Shown one piece after another: positions 45,050 to 56,000 of a stretch of 64,000 bases of DNA; the first letter of the stretch is position 1; every line of letters starts with the position of its first letter. This stretch comes from Berberis thunbergii. Lineage: Eukaryota; Streptophyta; Magnoliopsida; Ranunculales; Berberidaceae. The stretch is from contig QNQO01000450.1 in the NCBI GenBank assembly GCA_003290165.1, positions 310,001-374,000 of the forward strand, written 5' to 3'. Below the pieces are notes generated by a model that made no database searches, had not been told where the DNA came from, and saw only the letters and a list, made by a program, of their open reading frames with translations. Both the position numbers and the translations under genes were made by a program.

Positions 45050-45480
45050 AATACCTCTCTCATTTTCTCCTGATAATAACTATTCATGAACATCACTAAC
45101 TGATGTGGACATCCATATCAGGAATAAATTTTTATAGTGAACATAAAGTTGTCATTAGTCCTTCACTTTACGGTGATGACATAAAATATGCATGAAGTTG
45201 TTGTTTTTACAGTGATGACATAAACTATTCAGTTTATAGTGAACATAAAGTATTCATGATGACATAAACAATTCATGATGACATTGAACATAAATTATTC
45301 ATGAGGACAATGAACATAAACTATTCATGATGACATTGAACATAAACTATACATGTATGAAACAAACTATTCATGATGACATAAACTATTCACTTTAATG
45401 AACATAAAGTTGTTGTAGGTGCTATTTTTACATTGATGACAATAACTATTCATGAACATAAAGTTGTTGTCTTTAGTCTT
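45050..45480. repeat. Degenerate repeats of ACTATTCATGAACATAAA
   Basis: Variants of TATTCATGATGACATAAACT and GAACATAAACTATTCATGA recur about 12 times. Another ACTATTCATGAACAT lies at 49089, just beyond the FAR1-like pseudogene. No coding potential. Confidence 0.7.
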
Positions 45481-46019
45481 CCACTTTACAGTGAGCTGGC
45501 ATAAAATTATTGTCTTTAGTACTTCACTTTGCAGACCTTTTACAAAGTGGTTCATAGTTGGCATTTAAAAAGTTCATGACTGGATAGTTAGCATTCTTTT
45601 TGAACTTTTGCACGTAGTGCATTTTTTTTCCTATTAAATCTCTTTGCACAAACAATTGTATTTGAAAGTCTCAAATAAACACATGCTCATGTTACAAGCT
45701 AGTAGATAGTTTTAAATATAAATGTTCTATGTAACATTGAATAGCTAAGTTGATATCTGACTAGGATATGGGGTGTCAACATCTCAATTAAAAAGAGTGC
45801 TAAAATGGGGACACACCCATACTTACAATATGTTTGTTTTACATTTATAAATTTCATTTATTAAGACAATTATGTTCAGTTTGTTTGGTCAAATTGCAAT
45901 TTTGTATGTATAAACCCTTAGTGAGTGATTTACATGTTCATGGAACAATTCAAATTCATCAAAAAATTCCATTGTACATGAACTATAGTTATCAATATTT
46001 GTTTTTGTGTATCACATAT

Positions 46020-48445
46020 ATGGAGACAAATTCTGTCAATATTGAATGTGTGGTGAATGAAGAAGTTAATTGTAATAAAAATGAAAAAGGTGTAGACATA
46101 ATTAGTGAGGCTAAAGCAAAGGTAGAAGAGATATGTGAACTATATGCAGGAATGGAGTTTGATAATGTTATTGCATATAAAGATTATTACCAAAAGTATG
46201 CGAATAAGAAAGGGTTTTCACAAAAAATAAGGTCGCGAGAAAAAGAATGAAGAAGGGAAAGTTAGGTTTTTGATTCTCTCATGTTCTTGCGAAGGAACAT
46301 ATAAAAGTCATTCAAATAAAGCTTTGAAGCTACAACATACTACCAAAATTGGATGTAAGGCTATGATTAGAGCTATTCTTGGCCCTGATAAGGTGCATGT
46401 AACGAAGGTCATAATTGATCACAATCATTAATTAAACAGTCCAACAAAATCAAAATTTTATAAGAAAAATCATATTATAACAAATAGCGCCCAGAGGAAA
46501 ATTGAAAATAATGATAAGGCAGACATTCAACTATATAAAAGCTACAATTCATTTTTGGCTGAAGTCGGTGGCCATGATAATGTCCTGTTTACACAGAAAG
46601 ATGTGCACAATCATCTTGATAAACTGAGGTGGTTAAGATTAGGTAATGGAGATGCTATGGCACTTTAATGCCATTTCCAAAAAATGCAAGCGAACAATGC
46701 AAATTTCTTTTATGATATTGATTTGGATGATGAAGGGCGGTTAAAAAATGTATTATGGGCAGATGCATGGAGTAGGGCAGCTTATAAAGAGTTTGGTGAT
46801 GTCATTACTTTTGATACTACGTATTTGACAATAAGTATGACATGCCATTCGCCTCTTTTGTTGGTGTCAATCATCATGGCCAGTCAATACATTTTGGTTG
46901 TGAATTGATCTCAAGTGAAACTATTGAGACATTCGTTTGGCTTTTCAAATCTTTGTGGGTTTGTATGAATGAAAGTACTCCCACAGCGATAATCACCGAC
47001 CAAGACAAAACAATGAAGAAAGAAATTGAAATTGTGTTTACTAACACACGTCATAGGTGGTGCATATGGCCCTGAAAAGTTAAGTGACTACAATAAATAT
47101 GAGGATATCAAGCATGCATTGCCATGAGCAGTTTGTGATTCTTTGACTCATAAAGTTTTTGAAGAACATCGGTCATATCTCATTGACAACAATGTGCTAG
47201 GTAATAATGATTGGTTGAATGATTTGTACAATGAAAATAGGTGTTGGGTACCAACATTTTTTAAGATACTTTTTGGGTAGGAATGTCGTCGACGCAAAGA
47301 ACTGAAAGCATGAATCCTTTTTTTATGGTTATGTGAACTCAAAGACTACCTTGAAACAATTTGTTGAATAATATGAAAATGCACTACGAAGTAAGATGCA
47401 AATAGAAAAAGAAATAGATTTCAATTCTTTTGACCGTCAAGTTCCATGCATTACTAATTATCTAGTGGAGATACAGTTTCAGGTTGCTTATACTACATCA
47501 AAGTTCAAGGAATTTCAGGAAGAGGTTAAAGGAAATACTTCATGTTTGATTACTAGTTGGACAGATGCTTACGATTGTCGTTTTTATGTTCTTGTAGAAG
47601 ACATGTACGTAAGAGCAAAATTCCATCTCGAGTCACTTTCAACGTTTTATTTGAAACTGTTGTTGATGTTCACAATAAGTGTAACTGTTAGTTATTTGAA
47701 TTTAGGGGAATCTTATGCAGGCATGCCTTGACAATATTCAGTCAAGAAGAACAATTGAAGTTGTCTGAGAAATATATTCTTCGAAGGTAGAGAAAGGATG
47801 TGAAGAGGTGTCATACAAAGGTGAACATTGTATACTCTGATTGGACCGTGAACCCTGAAAATGAATGTTATGATCGGATGTGCAATGCCTTCCATGAAAT
47901 TGCTAACTTGGTGATTGATCATCCAGTTATTACAACAGAGGTAGAATGTTGAATTCATTTGATGATTCAAAAAGTAAATAGTGTGAAGCTATGTGATTCT
48001 TCCCCTCTTGGAATGGCAACCGTAGTGCTCAGTGCTAAAGAAAACAAGAAAATTCATGACCCTATATTGATTTCTCATAAAGGTCAACGACGTGAAAAAA
48101 GGTTGGAGTCCAAGGTTGAACAAGTTGTTAAAGGGAAAATAGCGAAACTACGAAAAAGAAAAATTCAACATGGACCTAAAGAGGTAAAATAAATAGTATT
48201 TTTAACAAATAATTTACCATATTTAAGTTAGAGAGTCTAAATTTTTTTTTTTTGTAGGCTTCACAAGTAAGATATACTACTTCACAACACATGTCACATG
48301 GTCCAGTGTATCTCAATACGCAGGTTTGTTAATTCTCAAATGTTAAGTTTTGATAATGTTAGATAGTCTCAAATATTTCCAAACTCAGGTTGATCTGATG
48401 GAGGGTAATGATCATTATGGTTCTATGAGACTTGATCAAAATGTG
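46020..48445 (+). pseudogene. FAR1-RELATED SEQUENCE pseudogene
   Basis: From ATG 46020: acidic N-terminus; FAR1 DNA-binding domain (GMEFDNVIAYKDYYQKYANK, SCSCEGTYKS, GCKAMIRAIL, VIIDHNH); linker LFTQKDVHNHLDKLRWLRLG and GDAMAL; MULE transposase domain (FFYDIDLDDEGRLKNVLWAD, FGDVITFDTTYLT, PFASFVGVNHHGQSIHFGCE, TPTAIITDQDKTMKKEIEIV, NTRHRWCIW). The C-terminal tail has HDPILISHKGQRREKRLESK, then two short exons (about 48258-48322 and 48389-48449). FRS proteins are domesticated MULE transposases that act as transcription factors in light signalling. Stops and frameshifts occur near 46249, 46431, 46668, 46840, 47077, 47127 and 47279, and no SWIM zinc finger is seen after 47731. The gene is dead but nearly full length. 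Confidence 0.85.
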
Positions 48446-48449
48446 TAGT

Positions 48450-49185
48450 ATAAAATTTTCTCTTCTTACTCAGGTTTGCATTTCATAAGAAAGTGTGTAG
48501 TAAATTATTTTGTACATTATTTGGTATATGTCAATTTTTAATTATTTTTTGCAAACACCAAATACAAGATGTTTCTCCAATAACATGGATTTTGGGTTGG
48601 AAAAATAAACTCAATTAATACTTCAAGTACCTTATTTTTCTACTCCCTTCGATTTCTCGATTGTTTTTACTTTTGTTCTTATTATAGTTTTGGTTTTTAA
48701 ATTGAAGGCATGGGTGAATAATGGAGTGATGGGCTTGTGTACGCAACTACTTTGCAATTCATGGAAATGCCCCAAATTTTGTCCAACTTGAATCCACATT
48801 GTCTAAGGCAATTTTATCATTTACTGTGATAAAAACTTATTTTGAGCTACTTAAGATCACCATGATTTGATCTATTTGAATATCAATGATGTTAATGAAT
48901 TAGTTTTGATAGTGGATGACTTTCCATTAATCATGTGTTTAGTGTACTTACAAATCATGGTTTAAATCTTTCTAAATTTCATTTTATGTCGCAAACTTCT
49001 TGTATTATTGATAAGTTGTACAAGGAGCTGGAAAATCAAATCAAGGCCTTAGTAAAATCACAACATAGGACAATTGTTTGAGTTTATAATAACTATTCAT
49101 GAACATATTATATGAAGTTGGTAAAGTTGGAAAGATCTTTCCTAGAACCTTGTTATTTGAATGCTTGTTAAAAAAAACTATGCAC
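48450..49185. other. Intergenic, no gene recognised
   Basis: AT-rich DNA after the FAR1-like pseudogene; no conserved block or element end is seen before the hAT target duplication at 49186. Confidence 0.5.
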
Positions 49186-49193
49186 ATGGTGCT

Positions 49194-50110
49194 TAGGGAT
49201 GGCAGTGGGGCAGATTTTCACAGATATTCGCCACGTCCACCCCGAATAAGGCGGGTTTGGATGTGCTTAAACAGATTTCGGGGTAGATACGGATATTCAA
49301 ACAACATCCGTCAAATATACAGGGTTGATACGGATTTGGCCCTATCCGCCCCGCAGATAACCACCGATCTCTCACCATCTCTTGCTCCTCCAAATCCCCA
49401 GCCACCGTGATAGTTGGCAGCCCATCAGGCCTTGTGTCGCAGCAGAAGCGAGCAACAAGGGATCAATTTGGGTTTCGATATCTTCCATAGAAGAAAATGA
49501 AGAAATGGGAGTCTTTTGTTTGAATTTGGGAAGCTTAAAATGCGTAGAACAAGTGTGCAAGCTCATCGACATAGGTGCCACAACTCGTCTCCTTAATGAA
49601 TGCATCGCGTATCATAGAGGTCTAAGCCTTCAACTCCAAAGCTTACTCTCTCAGCAATCACATCTCGACAAGCAACTCCACAATTTGCAACAATCACTCT
49701 TTCAACAATCTGCAAATCAGAAAGTGTATAATTGTTGGTGGATTTGTGTGACACACATTTGGGGTCTTTGTGAAGGTTTAATTGGAAGGTTTAATTGTTG
49801 GTGGATTATGCAATTCTCAGTACAACCAATTTTATTATTTTTTGTATTGAGATTCCAATGTGTCTTGTTTTGACACCAATATTATAATCATAGGGAAGCA
49901 AAAACACAGTTCTGTTCATTTTCTTCTATTTAGAGGAAAACAATTTTTCTTTAACATATCGTCGGAGCAGGGAGCATATCCGCCAATTCATTCGGACCGG
50001 GGATGGGTTTTGTAAAATGGTATAAACGGATATTCGGGGTGGATTCGGGGATTTGCAATCCTTGGCGGAGCAAGATAGATTTGCCCAAATCCACCCCATT
50101 GCCATTCCTA
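49194..50110. mobile_element. Non-autonomous hAT element carrying a host-gene fragment
   Basis: The termini TAGGGATGGCAGTGGGGCAG and (reverse complement of the right end) TAGGAATGGCAATGGGGTGG pair. 8-bp flanks ATGGTGCT (49186-49193) and ATGGTGCC (50111-50118) differ at one base. Subterminal ACGGATATTC motifs occur on both sides. At 917 bp it has no transposase. The right end is homologous to that of the element at 7257-8150, but the interior is different and contains a COG4-like coding piece. Confidence 0.8.
49525..49697 (+). pseudogene. COG4-like fragment inside hAT element
   Basis: The frame encodes LGSLKCVEQVCKLIDIGATT followed by RLLNECIAYHRGLSLQLQSL and LSQQSHLDKQLHNLQQS. This matches the N-terminal region of plant COG4 (pattern: xxxVRxLTDVGAxTRLLHECIAYQRxLDxxLDxLLSQRxxLDxxLxxLQxS). 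COG4 is a lobe-A subunit of the conserved oligomeric Golgi tethering complex. Preceding codons (about 49440-49524) may belong to the same exon. Downstream codons (YNCWWIC...) are unrelated, so only about 55-60 residues are held. The frame stays open for 163 codons to 49873, so a short chimeric protein could be made if it were expressed. Identification is from memory of the family. Confidence 0.7.
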
Positions 50111-50118
50111 ATGGTGCC

Positions 50119-51135
50119 CTTCAGTGAAAGTACAGTAAAGGAGAGAGTGACATTTGATATGTTGACTCTTTGAAATCAAAATGAATAAATGACACCAACC
50201 TTTCTTATCCCTTCTATTATATAAATTCAAAATGCATCAACACTTAACAAAACAACTAAACCCGAGATTCAATCATTCTTTATTTGTGGACTTGTGGTTG
50301 AGCTTCCGTGGAACACCTTACTCGCCTATGACAATTCGCCATTTTCGAAATAGCCTAGGCTTGAGAATATCAAAACTTATGGTGAGTTGCACTAGCCAAA
50401 ATCCTTGAGGTGAACTTGGAGGGAAGTATTTAGAGGGTGGTGTTGTAGAAGAAAACAAGGAAGAATGAAGGATGTGGATAGTGGTCTTCGACATCTATTT
50501 CTAGAGCTTAGGTAAAAACCAAACAATACTGCACTTTTGGACGTTTGAGTCATTTTAAGTTAGTATTTTGATAAATTGAATGGAAGAACATGATTTTTTT
50601 AATAACTCAGCTAGACAAGACATTTGGGATAAATTTTGTTGTGGTGAGCTTCAATGGAAAAAAAGTTTGCTTAAAAAGGAAAGAATGCAGGAGGGAGAAA
50701 ACAAATGACGTGGTGTAGTCAAAGGAATAGGAGGAGGTGGTGACGCTTTGGTGGGGAGGAGGAGGTATCGCAACAGCAGGGAGGAAGGAGGTGCATCGTC
50801 GGACCCCCTCCCCCTTCATGTCTCTGATTACAACCTGATGGGCTATTCTTGTGTTGAAGGTGGGGTGGGGCATTTGGATTCTGTTAGTGATAAAGAAGGG
50901 ATGAAATCAGTTAGTAAAGTGGATGTCCACATTTGCCTGGTCTGACTCATACTAATTTCATGTTTAATAGATTGATTTACTTGAATCTTACTTTTTTTCA
51001 CATATTTCATATACCCTCGAAATTGATTATATATATATATATATCCTAAAAAATTTTATATTTTTCTTTACAATAGTTGGTAAAATGTTTTTTTTAAATC
51101 AGTATACCAAAACTAACTCCAAAAACAAAATCACA
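50119..51135. other. Intergenic, no gene recognised
   Basis: 50745-50830 is GA-rich. A (TA)n patch lies at about 51030-51046. Frames at 50607-50945 in both strands look incidental. Confidence 0.45.
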
Positions 51136-51235
51136 ATCCTTGCACCTGATGGTCTACAACCTCTCCTCCTTTATAGTGTTTGCTTTAAGCCTTAAACCTC
51201 TCCAATTCCCCTTCCCCACTCTCCCGCCACTCTGC
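51136..51235 (+). pseudogene. Second copy of CAF-fragment leader
   Basis: GATGGTCTACAACCTCTCCT, TATAGTGTTTGCTTTAAGCC and TTAAACCTCTCC align with GATGTTTTGTACTTCTCCAC, GTAGTGTTTGTTTTATTCC and TTAAAACCTCCC at 43119-43185, just upstream of the CAF-like fragment. The coding part is not present here. It may be a scrap of the same donor-gene promoter/leader. Confidence 0.5.
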
Positions 51236-51599
51236 CCTCACTACAACATGCAACATGTTAGGGATATAAAGATACAAATTAAGTCATTAACCATTAAACA
51301 TATAAGGGAAATTAGGACTTGCATGCAGTGCACATCATTTTAATTAATTTCAAAGACAAATTAATTGGGCGACTTTAATCATATCGTGGTTACCATATAA
51401 CAACTTCCATTAACTAGATGTCTTTAAAATAAGTCATCCTTTGCATAGTATTGGCGGCTATTTTTATTGAAAATTAATGGGAACTGAAAATCAAAGAGTC
51501 CACCAATAAAAAAAAAGGCAAAAAAAACGTAGTTGGTTTGGAATGACGTCTTTAGGATTCAACACCTCTGTCACCCCTGTTTCCACAACATATCCGCAT

Positions 51600-52050
51600 C
51601 CTCATCTCCTTTCCCCTCATTCCAAGATTGTAATTTCGCAAAATTATATGAAATTTTGCCGAATTTTTCATGCTTTTGAAATTACGAAAAGAAAAAGGGT
51701 GAAAGAAAAATTACATTTTTTGAGGGTTTTTTCATAAATTTCGAGTTTTTTTTCTTCTAATTATCAATTATTCTAATTATTTATTGATTTTTAAAACCAC
51801 CTTTTAATTTCTTAATTATTACTTTTTTTTAAAGGCAAGCATGCCGCCGGTCGGTATAAGAACCAAGACGTCGAGGTTAAATCACCACAGCCTTAACCAT
51901 CCAGTCAGGCTACCATTGGCTCCTAATTGTCACTTCTTCTACTTATATATTGATTTTTTAAATTACCCATTGATTTTCTAATTATAGGTTATTTTGGTTT
52001 CATTTAATGTGTTTAATATATTTATTTAATTAAATATTATTTTTTTCAAA
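51600..52050 (-). repeat. AT-rich repeat, inverted partner of 28.98-29.41 kb
   Basis: The reverse complement aligns with 28980-29410 from GAAATTACGAAAAGAAAAAG through AATTAGAAAATCA and ATTAAACACATTAAATGAAA. It is interrupted by a short tRNA-like insertion at 51838-51925. Confidence 0.65.
51838..51925 (-). mobile_element. Very short tRNA-derived SINE
   Basis: On the minus strand it has TAGCCTGACTGGATGGTTAA (A-box-like), then about 45 bases, then TTGGTTCTTATACCG (B-box-like), and ends in a T/A run (GCCTTTAAAAAAAA). Flanks GTGACAATTAGGA and GTAATAATTAAGA look like a decayed 13-bp duplication. The homologous repeat at 29130 lacks the ~90 bp, confirming insertion. It consists of little more than the tRNA-like head. 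Confidence 0.6.
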
Positions 52051-52082
52051 TAAAATTCATTATATATCTTATCTATAACTGC

Positions 52083-52290
52083 AATTCATCAGCTGGCTGT
52101 TTGTATCTTCCTGCCATTTGAAATTTCGAAAATGCCCTCCAAATTATAATGTTTACATACTGTTGTGTGTATGTGCCTGCCATTGAAATTTCGAAAATGC
52201 CCTCCAATAAGCAAGCTGGTTGTATGTGGCCGCCGTTTGAAATTTCGAAAATGGCCTCCAAATTATAATGTTTGCATATTGTTGTGTGGT
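52083..52290. repeat. Three imperfect tandem copies (~60-90 bp)
   Basis: TTTGAAATTTCGAAAATGCC CTCCAA occurs three times (about 52120, 52185, 52239), with CAAATTATAATGTTTGCATA TTGTTGTGTG in two of them and CAGCTGGCTG/CAAGCTGGTTG before them. It reads open on the minus strand (52073-52350) only because of its repeat structure. Confidence 0.65.
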
Positions 52291-52566
52291 ACAATTTATG
52301 AGCACCCAATTCCTACCATGATCACCAGTTACAAAAAATGCCCTTCCCACTGCAAATTACGACGTTGTCCCTATTCATTGGTAAAATTCAAAGTTACCCA
52401 CAAAAAGAAATAAGAATGCAAAAATATAATTAATCAATGTTTTGGTAAGCGATAATTTGTTTTCTTATTTAGTAATTTAGTGACCTATTTGAGAAATGCC
52501 GAAAGCACGACCCAAATACCAGGTTTGGCGTGACACTGTACTCGTTCCAACGACACAAGTACATGC

Positions 52567-53014
52567 TGTCACGGACTAGCAATTCGTGCGGCACTAGCTA
52601 TCCAATTCACTAGTAACCCTATGAGTAATTACGTTGACGGACACAAATATTAACTTGAGAATGCACAATATCAATCTGTAGACAATATAACAATGCACAA
52701 TAGTCAGTAAAAGCTCTCATTCACATTCAATAGATTACAATGGGGAGGAACGTTAGGATGGACGTTGCTCAAGACTAGTTCGATGCTATCGATCGATGGA
52801 AATACAAGTTTGAAGTTGAAAAGCAATGCAAAGAGAACAATAAAAATGCTAGCGGTACAGTCTGGCCCGACTATGCAATGGAGGCAACACGTCCTCACAG
52901 TCAAGAGCTCAAACCTTCCCCCTATAATATAGATGCTAAGCATTTGGGCACTTTTCAAAAGGGAACATTGAGTTTTGAGACCATTAGGAAGGCCTCTGAC
53001 CTTGAGTCCTGACA
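52567..53014 (-). repeat. 3' LTR of chromovirus
   Basis: 448 bp, TGTCAGGACTC...CCGTGACA on the minus strand. It is preceded (minus) by a polypurine-like CTGTGGGAGAG at 53015-53025, which directly follows the chromodomain stop. A TATA-like CTATATTATAG occurs in the U3 part (about 52922-52932). Confidence 0.95.
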
Positions 53015-53025
53015 CTCTCCCACAG

Positions 53026-56000
53026 TCAATTCGCTGACGCCCTCGCAGCGAACTTTTCCAAGTACTCTTCCAGCTTGGAGAGATATGGCAGCAGATGCTC
53101 GACTTGCTCCCAACTGATCTCTGAATGAGGTTCATCCTGCCACTTGACCAAATACTCTCTATCCGGGCCTGTGTTGTTGATGAGGCGGTCAGCTAAGTTT
53201 CTTCCACTTCTCGATCTGGCTTAGTAGGATGCTTAGGCAATGCTCGGGTAGATATATTTCTTGTGGGATCAGCGGCATCGGCATGGTAGGACTTCAAGTT
53301 ACTTGCATGGAAGACATGATGGGTGAAACGGAGCCAATGTGGTAACTTGACGCGATAGGAGACTTTGCCTACTTTCTCAATAATCTGTACCGGTCCCTCA
53401 TACTTGTGAAACAGATTGTTGTGTGCTCTAGCCGTCCGTTTATACTTGTTGAACATATCTAACTTCACCAATACCAAGTCCCCGACTTCAAAAGGATCGA
53501 TTCATCGTTTCTTGTCGGCCCATTTCTTCATGTGACAGGAGGCTTTCTCAAGATAGGCTCGAGCAACTTCAATGTTTTTCTGCCAGGCTTTGACAAATTC
53601 AAGAGCTCTTGGGCTGGGTCCTTGGTATCCGGTCAGTACTGTATGTGGTGCCAATGGTTGCTGACCGGTGACTAACTGAAAGGGGCTGGAGTGAGTAGCT
53701 GAGCTCGTTTGTAAGTTGAAACAAAATTGTGCAACATCAAGTAGTCCCACCCAATTTTTCTGGTTTGCACTTACAAAATGACGAAGGTATTCTTCAAGCA
53801 TAGAGTTAAAGCGCTCAGTCTGTCCGACGGATTGGGGATGTTGGCTTGTTGACATATTAAGTTTGGATCCCAAGAGCTTGAACAACTCCTTCCAGAACTT
53901 TCCTGTGAAGCGAGCATCACGGTCGCTAACAATGTTTTCAGGCAGTCCCCAATACTTCACGACATGCTTGAGGAACAATTGCGCCGTATCTTTGGCTGTG
54001 CAAGTCAGTCCGGTTGGCACAAATGTCACATACTTTGAGAATCGGTCAACAACTACAAGGATACTTCTGAAATCCTCCACTTTCGGTAACCCTGTAATGA
54101 AGTCCATGGAAACACTTTCCCAAAGACGAGTTGGAACAGGCAGGGGCTCTAGTAAGCCTACTGGTCGATCTCTTTCAACCTTATCTTGCTGACAAATAAG
54201 GCAGGTTCGAACATAGGCCATTACATCCTCCTGTATCTGCGGCCAATAGTACCCCCTCTTTAGCAATGCAAGTGTTCGTCTCCAACCTGGATGTCCCGCC
54301 CAATGGGTGTCATGGCATTCTCTCAAAAGTTCTTTCCTCATACCCAAAGTTCTCGGAACATAGAGGCGATTACCAGTTGTGAGTATTGCTCCATCTTTTA
54401 TCCAGAACCATCGAGTTTTGCCCTGCTTGATCAACTCTGTAATCGCCTTTACCTGTGGATCTGTCGATAGGCCTACTTTGATCTTCTCCAAGATGGTGTG
54501 ACTCGGCCCAGTATGGGTTAGCACTGCAAGGTCTGCCCTTCTACTGAGTGCATCAGCTACATTGTTAGTGCGCCCTGGCTTGTATTCCAATACTAAGTCA
54601 AATTCTGCTAATTTTTCCTGCCATCGAGATTGCTTGGAGGTTAGCATCTTCTGAGTAAGGAAATGGCTTGCTGCAACATTATCCGTTTTAACAAGGACTT
54701 GAGACCCCAAGAGGTAGTGTCTCCACACCCGTAAACAATGTACAATGGCTAGCAATTCCTTTTCTTGAGCTGAGTAGCGGACTCTGTATCATTCAACTTT
54801 CGACTCTCATATGCTACCGGGTGACCATTTTGAAGTAAAACTCCCCCTAAGGCATAGTCAGATGCATCTGTTTGTACTTCAAAGGGCTTGGTGATGTCTG
54901 GCAAGGTCAATACTGGATCTTTCATCACGGCCAATTTCAAGTCTTGGAATGAAACTTCACACTGCCTATCTCATTCCCATGTTCGGTCTTGTTTCAACAA
55001 ATTTGTCAGGGCAACAACTCTCTTAGAGTAGTCCCTTATGAAGCGACGATAATAGTTTGCGAGTCCAAGGAAATAACGTAGTTGAGACACGTTCTTAGGA
55101 GAGTTCCAATCATGGATTGCCTTGACTTTCTCCATGTCCATCCGAATCTTGCCATTGCCAATAACATGACCCAAGAAATTGATCTGGGTCTGGCCGAATG
55201 AGCACTTTTCCTTCTTGACAAAGAGATGATTATCCCTAAGGATTTGGAACACTTCTCGCAAATGATGTAGGTGTTCTTTTATAGTCCCACTATAAACCAC
55301 AATGTCGTCAAGATAGACAACCACAGACTTGTCCAGAAGGTGACAGAACAGGCCATTCATAAGGGTGCAAAATGTAGCTGGAGCATTGGTCAAGCCGAAG
55401 GGCATTACTAGGAACTCGTATGACCCATATCTAGTAGAACAAGCAGTTTTGGGTTCGTCACCAATAGCAATGCGGACCTGATGGTAACCTGATCTCAAGT
55501 CGAGTTTTGTGAAGTATCTGGCGGATCCAAGTTGGTCGAATAAATCTGCAATGAGCGGCAGCGGGTATTTGTTCTTTATAGTGACTTTGTTCAAGGCTCT
55601 ATAATCAACACAAAGGCGAAGACTGCCATCATGTTTCCGCTGAAAAAGAACAGGTGCCCCATAAGGTGCTTTAGAGGGCCGAATGAATCTCGACTCCAAC
55701 AAGCCATCTAGTTGTGTTCTCAATTCGGTCAGCTCTGGAGGGCTCATGCGATATGGACTACGTGCGGGTGGCTTTGCACCAGGGACCAACTCAATTTCGT
55801 GATCAATGAGCCTTCTCGGAGGTAGATTCTTTGGCAATTCATTCGGCATCACTTCGCTAAAGTCAGCAATAACTTGGGCAACTTCCTCAGGGATTTTGCT
55901 AGTATCATCTTCCATTTCTAGCTTTGCCACAGCTAAGTACGTGTCTTCTCCTTTGGCCAAGCCTCTCTTGACTTGGAGCGCCGACAATATTCTATCATGA

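Noticed and set aside
52073..52350. Minus-strand repeat protein
   Set aside because: Open only because a 60-90 bp non-coding unit is tandemly repeated; no start context or homology.
53863..54192. Plus-strand open frame within the chromovirus
   Set aside because: Shadow of the minus-strand integrase frame.
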